Shown: positions 19,421 to 29,932 of the stretch, piece by piece
Layout: every line of letters begins with the position of its first letter
Numbering within the stretch: the first letter of the stretch is position 1
NCBI GenBank assembly: GCA_030295365.1
Contig: AP027062.1
Location: forward strand, 950,001-1,014,000
Reading direction: 5' to 3'
Length of the DNA: 64,000 nucleotides
Source: Candidatus Rickettsia kotlanii
GTDB lineage: Bacteria; Pseudomonadota; Alphaproteobacteria; Rickettsiales; Rickettsiaceae
Program-made: the position numbers and the translations under genes
Notes under the pieces: generated by a model
What the model was told of the DNA's origin: nothing
The model's input: the letters and a program-made list of their open reading frames with translations, nothing else
Database searches by the model: none

Positions 19421-20293
19421 ATGAAAATTAATTCAATAAAAATTGGTCCCTATATTAATTTGTTACCTCTTCAATATATACCGAAACATAAAATTTCTTA
19501 TGTGGAATTCGGTGATCCTAAAAATAAAAATATAATAGTATGTGCTCACGGTTTAACTAGAAATGCTCATGATTTTGATAAAATAGCTAAAGAGTTGAGT
19601 ACAAATTATAGAGTAATTGCAATAAATTATCCCGGTCGCAGTGATAGCGAAAATTTTAAACAAGCTAATCATTATAACTATACAACTTATATTAAAGATA
19701 CGTTATTTTTTTTAAAAAGGCTAAATATCAAAAATCCTATTTGGCTTGGTACTTCAATGGGCGGTATTATAGGTATGATACTTGCCAGTAAATATAAAAA
19801 TATTTTTAAAGCCTTAATATTAAATGATATAGGAGCGTTTATTGATGCTACTCCTTTAATTAAAATTGGAGGTTATGCTAAAAAAACGATACTCTTAGAT
19901 GATTTGGCTAGTGCAAAAGAACATTTAAAACTTATTTATGCACAAAGTGGTATTAAAGATGAAGAAGATTGGGATTATTTAACAAAATATAGTGTAATTT
20001 CTACATTCGGCGGAAAATATAAAATGAATTATGATCCTGCTATAACAAAAGGAATAAAAAATGCTAGTAACCAGGAAGATATTAAACTATGGTCTGTATG
20101 GAATAAAATAAAATGTAGAATATTAGTAATTCATGGGATGAAATCTCAAATTTTAACAAAATCTACTATTAAAAAGATGAAAGAAACAAAAGTTTTTGAT
20201 CTTTATGAAATAAAATATGCCGGTCATGCTCCTTCTCTAATGAACCCTGAAGAAATTAAATATGTCAAATCTTGGTTAGAAAAGAAGTCTTAG
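19421..20293 (+). CDS. Alpha/beta-fold hydrolase
   Basis: A 290-residue protein with a single alpha/beta-hydrolase domain. The oxyanion motif is AHGLTRN at 42-48; the nucleophile is Ser112 in GTSMGG; a late histidine lies in KYAGHAPSL near residue 267; an acidic residue after the sixth strand is less clear because the usual D position reads HGMKSQIL. It resembles the esterase/2-hydroxymuconate-semialdehyde hydrolase branch common in Rickettsia. Substrate unknown; lipid or ester turnover is possible. No signal peptide, so cytosolic. Confidence 0.82.
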   Translation: MKINSIKIGPYINLLPLQYIPKHKISYVEFGDPKNKNIIVCAHGLTRNAHDFDKIAKELSTNYRVIAINYPGRSDSENFKQANHYNYTTYIKDTLFFLKRLNIKNPIWLGTSMGGIIGMILASKYKNIFKALILNDIGAFIDATPLIKIGGYAKKTILLDDLASAKEHLKLIYAQSGIKDEEDWDYLTKYSVISTFGGKYKMNYDPAITKGIKNASNQEDIKLWSVWNKIKCRILVIHGMKSQILTKSTIKKMKETKVFDLYEIKYAGHAPSLMNPEEIKYVKSWLEKKS

Positions 20294-20324
20294 ATTGTAT
20301 GACCTTGTATTGTACGAACGTTCA

Positions 20325-20431
20325 GGATGTAATCCCTGCGGAAATGGGAATCTAGAAAAAATAACCTTAACATATTTAATAAAATAAACATATAAAAAAC
20401 TGTTTTTTCTGCTTTCGCAGGAATGACATAG
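20325..20431. repeat. Family B repeat pair upstream of trxB
   Basis: GGATGTAATCCCTGCGGAAA on the left and TGCTTTCGCAGGAATGACAT on the right enclose an AT-rich centre, giving a loose palindrome that fills most of the gap between the hydrolase and trxB. Confidence 0.55.
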
Positions 20432-20459
20432 GTATCATTTAAATTAATAAATAATAATT

Positions 20460-21392
20460 ATGAAAATTACTACTAAAGTACTAATAATAGGTTCAGGACC
20501 TGCGGGCTTAAGTGCCGCTATTTATACAGCTAGAGCTGCTTTAAAACCAATATTAATAAATGGTATGCAGCCAGGCGGACAGCTTACAAGTACCACCGAT
20601 GTTGAGAACTATCCAGGATTTGCGGAAACGGTGCAAGGACCTTGGCTTATGGAGCAGATGTCTATGCAGGCTAAAAATGTCGGTACGGAAATTGTTAGTG
20701 ATTACGTAAAAAAAGTGGATTTATCAAAAAGACCTTTTAAAGTATTTACAGGAGCAGGAAATGAATATGACGCGGGGAGCATAATAATTTGTACCGGTGC
20801 GGAAGCAAAATGGCTTGGTATAGCTTCAGAGCAGAAATTTCGTGGTTTTGGTGTTTCGGCATGTGCTACTTGCGATGGTTTCTTTTTTAAGAATCAAGAA
20901 ATAGTTGTAGTAGGGGGAGGAAATAGTGCAGTAGAAGAAGCTTTATACTTAACCAATCATGCTAGCAAAGTCACTATAGTACATAGAAGAGATAGTTTCA
21001 GAGCTGAGAAAATATCACAGGATCGATTATTTAAAAATCCTAAAATATCAGTAATTTGGAATCATGTAGTAGATGAGATTGTAGGTAGCAATAAACCAAA
21101 ATTCGTTACCGGAATTAAAATTCAAAATGTTCACACCAAAGAGATTAGTTTATTGAATTGTAGCGGTGTATTTATAGCTATTGGGCATACACCGAATACA
21201 GGGCTATTTACCGGACAAATTGTAATGGATGACGATAATTATATCATCACAAAGTCAGGCACTACTAGAACTAGTGTAGAAGGTGTTTTTGCTGCTGGTG
21301 ACGTTCAGGATAAAATTTATAGACAAGCAGTAACTGCTGCAGGAACAGGCTGTATGGCGGCTCTTGAGGCTGAAAAATTTCTAAATAAATAA
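20460..21392 (+). CDS. trxB: Thioredoxin reductase
   Basis: NADPH-dependent flavoenzyme that reduces thioredoxin, here the presumed electron donor for ribonucleotide reductase (nrdA/nrdB in this window). The 310 residues match the low-molecular-weight family. FAD-binding GSGPAGLSAAIYTARA lies at 11-26; the redox pair CATC is Cys135/Cys138; the NADPH-binding loop is GGGNSAVEEALYL; the second FAD motif is GVFAAGDVQDK. A TrxB-like fold without the CxxC is encoded at 37651-38655 and is a different enzyme. Confidence 0.95.
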   Translation: MKITTKVLIIGSGPAGLSAAIYTARAALKPILINGMQPGGQLTSTTDVENYPGFAETVQGPWLMEQMSMQAKNVGTEIVSDYVKKVDLSKRPFKVFTGAGNEYDAGSIIICTGAEAKWLGIASEQKFRGFGVSACATCDGFFFKNQEIVVVGGGNSAVEEALYLTNHASKVTIVHRRDSFRAEKISQDRLFKNPKISVIWNHVVDEIVGSNKPKFVTGIKIQNVHTKEISLLNCSGVFIAIGHTPNTGLFTGQIVMDDDNYIITKSGTTRTSVEGVFAAGDVQDKIYRQAVTAAGTGCMAALEAEKFLNK

Positions 21393-21689
21393 TTTAGATT
21401 TTTTAGCTGTAAATTAACATATAAGTTAATAAAAAATTGTTGCATTCAGTAAGACACTTATTATAGTCATTGTGTATTAATTTAATTAGGTACAAATATA
21501 ATGACTTGGAACATAATAAATAATATACCACCATAAAAACAAAATATTGATATATATCCATTACTTATAAAATTTTTAGTTGGATGAGGTAGTTTTAACA
21601 TACAAAATTTAGAAGTAGAGCTAGAAGAAGCCACATTGTCACAAAAATTTTTAATATATTCTAAAATTTTACTTAAATTATTTTTATCC

Positions 21690-22478
21690 AAATAGTCAAA
21701 GTGAAAACTTTATAGAGCTAGAAGTGACCGGAGTTAGATATGATCAAGTGATAAAGGCTCCTGATGTTAGGTTAGCTACTGATAAGCCTACAACTACTTA
21801 ATGTATTTAAAAATTTTACTTTTGACTCAATGTTACATCAAAATTGGATTTTGAATAGAGATGACTCAAATGGTTGGCTGTTAGCAAATATAAATCTTAG
21901 TAAAGGCAGTTATTTAATAACTTAGAAAAAGCATTGCTCTCAGCTGTGATCTCTTTAGAGTCACAATTAATAAATCCTAAGAAAAAATATTACTCTGATA
22001 TTTCATCTGAGGTTGTTGAGTATGCATTGGGAAGTATTAAAGGAGTTAAAGGTACTTATTTAGAGCTATTCAAGAATTTAATAGCTTTTGGCAAAGACGA
22101 AATAAGTCCCTCTGAGTTATGGGTTAAAATAGCTGAGGCTATAAAGGTAGGTAAAGTATCAAATTTATTGTGAGAAAATATTCTAGAAGACTTAAAACAA
22201 GGCAGGTGTATTACTTGTATTATAATATAACTGAAAACTCTGCTATATTAGCTGACATTGGATATAAATTTCCTCAAGAAATATTGAATCTTATATTAAA
22301 CGCAATAGCTCCTGAAGATATCATTAATATTATAAAACATGCTAATTTGGAAAATATTTCTTATGATGTATTAGAAAGTCAAATGGGTGGTGAAGATTCG
22401 GATATAAATAATTCATTATCAATATTTCTCTTGCTAGTATTGCTGGATAATTTTAAGATAAGTAAGATAAGATTGTAA
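21690..22478 (+). pseudogene. Decayed gene of unknown function
   Basis: Plus-strand pieces line up in order but in different frames. About 21698-21801 reads ENFIELEVTGVRYDQVIKAP then a stop. About 21825-21930 reads FDSMLHQNWILNRDDSNGWL. 21934-22173 gives a 79-residue helical piece containing SDISSEVVEYALGSIKGVKG. 22170-22478 gives a 102-residue piece with KFPQEILNLILNAIAPEDII. The pieces read like one acidic helical protein broken by three or more frameshifts. I do not recognise the family. The flank 21393-21690 holds nothing I can identify. Confidence 0.5.
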
Positions 22479-22557
22479 CACTTTTCTCGAGCAATGCAAC
22501 AACGCTAATGTTTGCTCGCAAGACGGCTTTAGTATCCATGCAGGTAATGAAAAATAT

Positions 22558-23692
22558 ATGAACTTACTTAAAAATATTACGGGAAAGAATTATATAAACG
22601 GTGAATTTATAGAGTTCGGAAAGCAAATATCCGTTATTAATTCTGCGACCTTAAAAGAAATTGCTACAGTTCTGAATTTGGGATTATCTGAGATTAATTC
22701 AGCGATTAATACAAATCCGGAAACTCATAAAATTGTTACGCAATATGAGCCTGTAGGACCATCTGCTGCTATGACACCTTGGAATTTTCCAAATGCAATG
22801 ATTACTCGCAAGGTAGTACCTGCAATAGCTGCAGGTTGCAGCATTATATTAAAACCGTCAAGTTTTACGCCTCTATCGGCTTTAGTACTTGCGAAATTTG
22901 CAAGCGATGCCGGTGTGCCTGCCGGATTATTTAATGTAATTACAGGTAGTTCAGATATTATAGGTAAGGCTTTTTGTAAAGATTTTAGGTTTCGGAAATT
23001 ATCATTTACTGGCTCTACAAATGTCGGTAAAATTCTATATCAAAATGCCGCAAATACTCTAAAACGTTTATCTTTGGTACTTGGCGGTAATGCTCCTTTC
23101 ATTATAACGGCAGATAATAATTTAGAGAAAGTAGTAAGTGATTTAGTAATCGCTAAAACTAGAAATAGTGGACAGTCTTGTATTTCACCTAACAGAATAT
23201 TTATAGAAGAATCTATATATGAAAAATTTATAGAAATTCTAAAGGCTAAATTTACTAAACTTAAAGCCGGTGACGGATTTGATAAGGAATCGGATGTAGG
23301 TCCATTAATTAATTTTGCTGCCATAGAAAAAATACAAAAGTTACTCGCTGATGCGCGTTGATAATTTTATTGAGCCTACTATTATTATTGACTGTTTGGA
23401 TAATATGGATATCTTTAGAACAGAAATATTCGGTCCGGTAGTTGCTTGTTATAAATTTAAAGATTTAGATGAAGTAATAGAACGTACAAATAATACCGAA
23501 TACAGCTTGCAAAGATATGTATATTCAAATAATGTATCCGTGGCACAAATGATAGTGTATAAGCTTGATTTTGGTATGGTATCGATTAACAACCCGTTAC
23601 CTGCAAATGCAAAAGCACCTTTTGCAGGACGTAAAGCTTCAGGTTTTGGAGTTGAAGATTTTTTTGAAGGGATATTTGCATATCTAATATGA
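22558..23692 (+). pseudogene. gabD: Decayed succinate-semialdehyde dehydrogenase (aldehyde dehydrogenase superfamily)
   Basis: Two frames together read as GabD: KNYINGEFIEFGKQISVINS at the start, TPWNFPNAMITRKVVPAIAA, KLSFTGSTNVGKIL, and the nucleophile region RNSGQSCISPNRIF, then a frame change near 23355 and the ending EIFGPVVACYKFKDLDEVIE. Damage includes about 90 residues lost after SEINSAINT, a second deletion at the frame change, and replacement of the general-base glutamate (family ELGGNAPF, here VLGGNAPF). The enzyme would have oxidised succinate semialdehyde to succinate. With the base lost, the first open frame (267 residues) should be inactive even if made. Confidence 0.82.
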
Positions 23693-23737
23693 AATATATT
23701 AATTTACAGAATTAAGAATACCTGCATGGTTCCTTTT

Positions 23738-23848
23738 ATGTCATGCCTGTGAAAGCAGGAATCTAGTAAAGAATATAAAAAATATAATTCTTTGTAGCAG
23801 TATTAAGATTATTTTTTCTGGATTCCCGCTTTCGGAGGGATGACATAG
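23738..23848. repeat. Family B repeat pair
   Basis: TCATGCCTGTGAAAGCAGGA followed by an AT-rich centre and GGATTCCCGCTTTCGGAGGG, ending GATGACAT; an imperfect long palindrome after the gabD remnant. Confidence 0.6.
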
Positions 23849-23884
23849 AAAATGTAATAATCTAAGTAATAAATGGTAAAAATT

Positions 23885-24230
23885 ATGCTAGTGCTTGTAG
23901 ATAATATTGAAGTACAAATTGAGAAAATGTATGAAGTATTTGATTTAATAGAGAATAAAGGAGCTAATCTTTTGTTATAAGCAGTATCTGATTGTTTTGC
24001 CGAGATTAGATCAATATAAAGAATCGTTAACAATTGAATATGTTGATCCTTTGATGCAACTAATTAAAAGGTTTGAAGAGCAAAATACTATAATGCCCAA
24101 AATTCTTAATAATGCTTTAAGCAATATATTATTAATCCTTGAAGATAGATATAAATCTGAAGAATCAGAACTAATAGAAAGTATAATTAATAGTTTAAAT
24201 ACTCTTGATATGTTAGGAGGACATGCATAG
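23885..24230 (+). pseudogene. Small helical protein remnant upstream of the glycosyltransferase
   Basis: A first piece starts at ATG 23885 (MLVLVDNIEVQIEKMYEVFD) and stops near 23980. A second piece in another frame (23997-24230, TTG start) reads LPRLDQYKESLTIEYVDPLM and ends SLNTLDMLGGHA. Together they look like one short acidic helical protein with one frameshift. Its last codons overlap the glycosyltransferase start by eight bases, so the two were probably coupled. Family unknown. The second piece might be translated alone. Confidence 0.45.
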
Positions 24231-25068
24231 TAATCTTCCAAAAATCTCAATAGTTTTACCGGTTTATAATAGAAAGAAGCTATTACCTTTTGCTATTGAG
24301 AGCTGCCTTAATCAAAGCTTTAAAGACTTTGAGCTTATTATTATTGATGATTGCTCAAAAGATAATAGCATTATAGTAGCTAGGACATATGCAGAGCAGG
24401 ATTCGCGTATTAAGATAATAGTAAATGAGACCAATAAAAGATTACCAGCAAGTCTTAATATTGCTTTTAAAGAGGCCAAGGGGGAGTATTTTACTTGGAC
24501 TTCAGATGATAATCTTTTTCATGAAAATGCTTTAGAAAAAATGGTTAAGATACTTGATAATTCACCTGAGATAGGGCTTGTATATACTGATTATACTTTG
24601 ATCGATGACCACGGTAAAGTAGGAATAAGACTTTATCAAGAACCTCCTGAGTTTTTACCGATTAGAGATTGTGTCGGTGCATGTTTCTTATATAGAGCTG
24701 ATTTAGCAAGGCAAGTAGGTGGATATAATGAAAATATGCAGTTAGTGGATGATTATGAATATTGGCTAAGGTTTGGGCTTGTTACGAAATTTGCTCATAT
24801 ACCGGAATCTTTATATTTCTACCGAGTACATGATCAAAGCTTAACAATAGAGCGTAAAGTAGAAGCAAAACAGGCAAAAAGAGTTTTAAAAGAATTATTT
24901 AAAGATCAATATATTATTCCTGCTGAGATTAAACCTATAAATGATTTATATAATTGGTTTATTGAAGATAGAAATTTAAGCTCTTATTTTAGGTTATTTA
25001 AAATAATTATTTATAGTCCGATAATTACTATTTCGTATATTATTAAAAATCTAAGAAGAATAAGGTGA
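24223..25068 (+). CDS. Family 2 glycosyltransferase (GT-A fold)
   Basis: A 281-residue inverting sugar transferase. The start reads ISIVLPVYNRKKLLPFAIES then CLNQSFKDFELIIIDDCSKD, the nucleotide-sugar-binding opening of GT2. The metal-binding acidic motif is WTSDDNLF near residue 88, and the acceptor-side signature includes GGYNENMQLVDDYEYWLRFG (the family ED-Y-L motif). No membrane segment is evident except a weak C-terminal amphipathic stretch. It should build surface polysaccharide or LPS sugar. AGGAGG lies only two bases before the ATG at 24223, unusually close, so the ribosome may arrive through the overlapping upstream frame. Confidence 0.85.
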   Translation: MHSNLPKISIVLPVYNRKKLLPFAIESCLNQSFKDFELIIIDDCSKDNSIIVARTYAEQDSRIKIIVNETNKRLPASLNIAFKEAKGEYFTWTSDDNLFHENALEKMVKILDNSPEIGLVYTDYTLIDDHGKVGIRLYQEPPEFLPIRDCVGACFLYRADLARQVGGYNENMQLVDDYEYWLRFGLVTKFAHIPESLYFYRVHDQSLTIERKVEAKQAKRVLKELFKDQYIIPAEIKPINDLYNWFIEDRNLSSYFRLFKIIIYSPIITISYIIKNLRRIR

Positions 25069-25082
25069 TATAATGCTTTAAT

Positions 25083-25109
25083 GCATTCCCGCAAAAGTGG
25101 GAATGACAT
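25083..25109. repeat. Family B palindrome upstream of uvrD
   Basis: GCATTCCCGCAAAAGTGGGA followed by ATGACAT: short complementary arms around AAAA, in the 73-base gap between the glycosyltransferase and helicase genes. Confidence 0.65.
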
Positions 25110-25141
25110 AGTAGAGCCATAGCACAACATCCTTAAAACAA

Positions 25142-27103
25142 ATGCAAAATCAAGATTTCATACATACATTAAATCCAGAGCAGCAACAAGCAGTTCTTCA
25201 CACTGAAGGACCGCTTTTATTGCTTGCAGGTGCGGGGACAGGTAAAACAAAGGTACTTACTTCAAGAATAGCTAATATTATTTACCAAAATTTAGCCTCG
25301 CCTCAAAATATTCTAGCCGTTACTTTTACTAATAAAGCTGCTAAAGAAATGGCTGAAAGAGTTAATAGCCTAATTAATTGCTATGGTCTGAATATAGGCA
25401 CTTTCCACTCAATGGCAGCTAGGATATTGCGTGACCAGATTGAGCATTTAAATCTTGGTTTAAATAATAGATTTACTATTATTAGTCATGATGATCAATT
25501 AAAACTAGTGAAAGATATAGTAAAGCTAAAAGATATTGATGCTAAAAAATATGCTCCTAAATTAATACATATCATAATTTCTAGATGGAAAGATCAAGGA
25601 TTATTACCAACTAAACTATCAGTATCAGATACTAATTTACCGCTGCAGAGGGTTACAAAACTTGTATACGAAGAATATCAGAAAAATTTACTTATTTCTA
25701 ATGTTTTAGATTTTGGAGATTTGCTACTTTATAATAATGAGCTTTTTATTAAAAACCCTGAAATACTAAGATATTACCAAGAAAAATATCGATATATTTT
25801 AATCGATGAATATCAAGACACTAACGTTGTCCAGTATTTATGGGCAAGAATGCTCGCAAGTTTATATAAAAATATTTGCTGTGTAGGGGATGATGATCAA
25901 TCTATTTATGGTTGGCGAGGAGCAGAAGTCGGGAACATATTACGTTTTGAAAAAGATTTTGCAGGTGCAACAATTATTAAATTAGAGCAGAATTATAGAT
26001 CAACTTTACCAATACTTGCTGCTGCTTCCAATGTTATCAATAATAATAAAAACCGTCACGGTAAAACGTTATGGACGGATAGGGAAAGCGGTGAAAAGAT
26101 AAAAATTATCTCTTGTTGGAGCGATAAAGAAGAAGCAAGATATATAGCCGGTGAAATAGGTAAGTTAGTGCGAGAAAACCGGTATAATGCCGGCAATATT
26201 GCAATATTAGTACGAGCCGGATTTCAAACAAGAAGTTTTGAGGAAGCGTTTATAAATAGTGCTATGCCTTATAAAATTATAGGCGGTTTGCGGTTCTATG
26301 AACGTATGGAAATAAGAGACGTACTTGCTTATATCCGTATATCTTTGAATCAAAATGACAATCTAGCACTTGAGCGTATTATAAATGTGCCGAAAAGGAC
26401 AATAGGTGCAACTAGCTTAAATAAAATTAGAGTCTATGCACTTGAGCGAAATATTTCTAATTTTGCAGCCATTAAAGAAATGCTAAAAATAGGTGAGATT
26501 AAAGCAAAATCATATGAAACTCTAAAAGATTTGGTTACTAAAATCGATAATTGGTACGAAAGATTTAGTATAGATGCTCCAATAAACGTAGTGAAAGCAA
26601 TACTTGATGATTCCGGTTATCTTGAAATGCTTCAAGAAGAAAAAACCGAAGAAGCATTCGGTAGAATCGAAAATATTAACGAAATGCTTAGAGCTATTGC
26701 TGAATTTAACGATGTTCATGATTTTATCGAACATTCAAGCTTAGTTATGGAAAATGAAGTGCTTGAAACCAATTACGGTGGCTCTGTTACTATAATGACC
26801 CTGCACGCAGCTAAAGGGCTTGAGTTTGACGTGGTATTTTTACCGGGCTGGGAAGAGGGGGTATTCCCGTCTCAAAGATCTCTAGACGAAGACGGCGAAA
26901 AAGGCTTAGAAGAAGAACGCCGCATTGCTTATGTTGGCATTACGAGAGCCAAAAAAGACCTCTACATTACTCATGCTGAAAGCAGAAAAATATTTTATGA
27001 AATAGTCCGTTCTTACCCTTCAAGGTTCATAACCGAAATTCCTGATGAAATTACGATTAGGACCTCTTCTATGAAAAAATACAATTCTTTTTATAAGTTT
27101 TAA
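25142..27103 (+). CDS. uvrD: DNA helicase II (UvrD/PcrA family)
   Basis: Superfamily 1A 3'-5' helicase of nucleotide-excision and mismatch repair. The 653 residues are slightly shorter than E. coli UvrD (720), mainly at the C-terminus. Motifs in order: Q motif [11 protein letters not shown]; Walker A GAGTGKT (30-36); Ia [68 protein letters not shown] with [27 protein letters not shown]. The short tail after motif VI lacks the long UvrD/PcrA C-terminal extension, which is dispensable for unwinding in relatives. Confidence 0.93.
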   Translation: MQNQDFIHTLNPEQQQAVLHTEGPLLLLAGAGTGKTKVLTSRIANIIYQNLASPQNILAVTFTNKAAKEMAERVNSLINCYGLNIGTFHSMAARILRDQIEHLNLGLNNRFTIISHDDQLKLVKDIVKLKDIDAKKYAPKLIHIIISRWKDQGLLPTKLSVSDTNLPLQRVTKLVYEEYQKNLLISNVLDFGDLLLYNNELFIKNPEILRYYQEKYRYILIDEYQDTNVVQYLWARMLASLYKNICCVGDDDQSIYGWRGAEVGNILRFEKDFAGATIIKLEQNYRSTLPILAAASNVINNNKNRHGKTLWTDRESGEKIKIISCWSDKEEARYIAGEIGKLVRENRYNAGNIAILVRAGFQTRSFEEAFINSAMPYKIIGGLRFYERMEIRDVLAYIRISLNQNDNLALERIINVPKRTIGATSLNKIRVYALERNISNFAAIKEMLKIGEIKAKSYETLKDLVTKIDNWYERFSIDAPINVVKAILDDSGYLEMLQEEKTEEAFGRIENINEMLRAIAEFNDVHDFIEHSSLVMENEVLETNYGGSVTIMTLHAAKGLEFDVVFLPGWEEGVFPSQRSLDEDGEKGLEEERRIAYVGITRAKKDLYITHAESRKIFYEIVRSYPSRFITEIPDEITIRTSSMKKYNSFYKF

Positions 27104-27183
27104 TTAATTTTTATTCATAAAGTTTAAATTGGTTTGCATTCTTTAACTAATTATTATCTAATTAAATTAATAGAGGAAGTGTT

Positions 27184-28440
27184 ATGGCTAAAGATGCTAA
27201 TAAACCTGAAGGAAATCGTTAGGCTCCATTAAGTACAGAAGAATTATATAATAAGTTTTTAGACAATATAAGTAGTATTTAAATTTAATACTCAAATTCA
27301 ATTTTTTAAAGATACTTCTGCTCCTCTTAACTATGTTGCCGCTACTAGACAAAATATTTTTACTGCAATAGAATCACAGTTTGCTCCTTTTAGTACTAAT
27401 TATTTACCAAATGATGTAGTTCAATCTTTAAATGACACTATATATAACACTCATGATGAAGTAACTAAATTAATTTCGTCGGAAGAGGAAAAAGGAAAAT
27501 ATAGCGTTGCAAATGCTAAACATGTAGATGCTTTAAAAGGCTTTGCCATAGATTTAAGTGAGTCTCAAGTAGAGCAGATGAACGACGAAAAGCGTAATGG
27601 CTTAAGCGAAGATGAAGTGATGGATAAAAAACCATTAGAAAAAGCTATGTTAGAATTAGCTAACCAAAAAATATCTAAAGAACAATATAGAGAGAAATTA
27701 ATAGATAAAACATTAGATAATCTTAAAGAAAATGTTTCGGAAACAACATCAGGTAACCACAGAAAATTTCTTACTAAAAACACTACCCCTAAACTTGATC
27801 AACAAGAGCAAATTAATGATCCAAAATAAGTAAAAGCATTAACACAAGCAGCATTAAAGATGGCTGAATTTTTTAAAATTACTTTTCAAACAGATGAAAA
27901 AGAAGCAAAAGCTTTATCGTCTATTAATGAGTTAGGAGTAAATGAGCCTAATATAATTAAAACTTTATTACCAGCGATAAGTAAACTACCGCCTGAAAAA
28001 ATGATAGAGCAAGGTAAAGAAATTATCAAGAATTTTACCCTATTACTTGAGAGCAGCAATCCTATAATTGTTAACAGTACTAAAAAAGTATTACCAGAGT
28101 TAAATCCTGGATATTTAAGAAACACGGATGGGGAGAAAGTATAGCATTAGAATTACAAAGAGTAACCAAACCTAAGCTATGGCAAAGAATAGTAGCAGGA
28201 TTATGCTCAAAAAAATATAGATAAAGCATTTGCTAACTTTGCAAAAAGTAATAGTCTACATGTAGAAACGAAAAATTTGTCGGAAGAACTACAAAGAGAA
28301 AAACAAGCACCAAATATTGTAAAGCAAAATAAAACAATACCCCAAGGCTATAAATCTTCTATATCAACCCCTAATATCTCATGTTGAAAACCTTAATAAA
28401 AGTAGAGAGAGTGGGCAACAGTCAGGGCATAGTAAGTAGT
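27184..28440 (+). pseudogene. Decayed paralogue of the intact helical protein at 28526
   Basis: A strong leader (AGAGGAAG before ATG 27184) starts MAKDANKPEGNR then a stop. Open pieces resume at about 27300 (QFFKDTSAPLNYVAATRQNI), 27578-27829 and 27860-28144, and the tail ends near 28440. The stretch VDALKGFAIDLS...EEVM...KPLEKAMLEL...KISKEQYREKLIDKTLDNLK aligns by eye with AALKGFVLPLN...EEIFANPIRATKEALIAV...SIPKEQYAQAVKDQAIEILK in the next gene. So the two arose by tandem duplication and the first has decayed by frameshifts and stops. Function unknown. Confidence 0.65.
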
Positions 28441-28525
28441 GATTTATATGATAATGTAGTTGCGAATTTTTAAAAAGTTTGATAATTTAGTTCATTATAT
28501 CAAATAACTTAATAATGAGTATTAT

Positions 28526-29908
28526 ATGGCAGGGATTATAACTAATATAGATGATACTATTAAAAAAAATGATGAAGTGACTGAGATATTGGTTGCAGTA
28601 AAAGATAAAATAGTTGATATAAAAAACGTAAATAGTAGATTAGATACTTTGAATAAAAATATTGTTACTCCCGATCCTATTCAACAATATTTACAATCTG
28701 AAGAATATATCACTAGTACGCTTGAAGTACTTGCCAGTAAAGTTATTAGTGAAGTTGTAGAAAATAAAGATATACAGAAATTAGTAGATAACTTGCATAT
28801 CAATTTAGGACAAGATATAAAACTAGTACCTAGTTTAGCAGATAAGCTAAAGTTTGATGTCGCAAGGACTGAAGCAGCACTTAAGGGTTTTGTACTTCCT
28901 CTAAATAAAGGAGGACCTTTTGATGAATTATCATTGATGGGTATAGAAAATGAAGAAGAAATCTTTGCCAATCCTATAAGAGCAACTAAAGAAGCATTAA
29001 TAGCCGTAAGCGGAAAGTCTATACCTAAAGAGCAATATGCACAGGCTGTAAAAGATCAAGCTATAGAAATCTTAAAACAAGATCCTAAAAACACTCCAGA
29101 CAAACTTGAGAAATATGAAAAATTTATTATTCAAGGAGATAAAAACCAGAAATTTAATAAAGATAGTAAGCAGTTTATCCCAAGAGTAAATCAATTATCT
29201 CAAGTGGAATTTGAGGAATTACAAAAGGCCGCCACTTATACGGTGCAGCAGATTAGTAATAGATTAGAAAAAAATAATAAAATTAGTAAGCAATTAGAAC
29301 AAACTATTATCCTTACTAACTCATCAGGCATAAAGAATCCTAATAAAATAATAAGGGAATTAAATAAGTTAGATGCTACTTATCTAACTGAGAATAGTAC
29401 TAAAATAGCCACTGAATTAAAAGATATTAATGATATAGGTACTTCTTTATGGGAAAAATTTAAGCAGATATTTACAGGTAGAAACTATTTGGAAGAAAGA
29501 TTAGGAAAAGTTGTAGATAAATATATTACTCTGAGTGATGGATATGTAGCGAAGACAATTAATGATAAAATCTTTTCAAACGCTTTAACAAATCCTGAAA
29601 TTACTGCAGGTCTAACAAAATTTTTAAATGAAAATAAAGATAAAGTAGCAACTAATCCTGAATTTAAAAATTTAATTCCTGTTACGGGTGAGTCTATTAT
29701 AATTCAACCGCGACAACTTAATAATTTAAATTTAGCAGAACTCAGAAAAATCAATCCAATAGCATTTGATAAAAACATATTTGAAGATTCAAAAAAACTA
29801 AGAAGTTCTAATATAAAACTTCCGCAAATCACTCCTAATACTTCTACTAAAAATCAGGAAGCAGTAGGAAGAAAAGGGGTAAATTTTAATATAACTTCAT
29901 CATTGTGA
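28526..29908 (+). CDS. Hypothetical helical protein, 460 residues
   Basis: An intact, lysine- and glutamate-rich, predicted all-helical protein with no signal peptide or membrane segment. Landmarks are a coiled-coil-like start (ITNIDDTIKKNDEVTEILVA), the KGFVLPLNKGGPFDEL segment near 120, PKEQYAQAVKDQAIEILKQD near 170, a further coiled-coil stretch around 225-265, FTGRNYLEERLGKVVDKYI near 315, and a polar tail containing SNIKLPQITPNTSTKNQEAV. I do not recognise a catalytic motif. A cytosolic scaffold or secreted effector is possible but unsupported. It follows its decayed paralogue directly; a family B repeat begins 30 bases after the stop. Confidence 0.6.
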   Translation: MAGIITNIDDTIKKNDEVTEILVAVKDKIVDIKNVNSRLDTLNKNIVTPDPIQQYLQSEEYITSTLEVLASKVISEVVENKDIQKLVDNLHINLGQDIKLVPSLADKLKFDVARTEAALKGFVLPLNKGGPFDELSLMGIENEEEIFANPIRATKEALIAVSGKSIPKEQYAQAVKDQAIEILKQDPKNTPDKLEKYEKFIIQGDKNQKFNKDSKQFIPRVNQLSQVEFEELQKAATYTVQQISNRLEKNNKISKQLEQTIILTNSSGIKNPNKIIRELNKLDATYLTENSTKIATELKDINDIGTSLWEKFKQIFTGRNYLEERLGKVVDKYITLSDGYVAKTINDKIFSNALTNPEITAGLTKFLNENKDKVATNPEFKNLIPVTGESIIIQPRQLNNLNLAELRKINPIAFDKNIFEDSKKLRSSNIKLPQITPNTSTKNQEAVGRKGVNFNITSSL

Positions 29909-29932
29909 GGAGACTTTGTTACATTGCTTCTA

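Noticed and set aside
23809-24033. Minus-strand frame ending YVIPPKAGIQKK
   Set aside because: The C-terminus is family B repeat sequence and the rest is antisense to the helical remnant.
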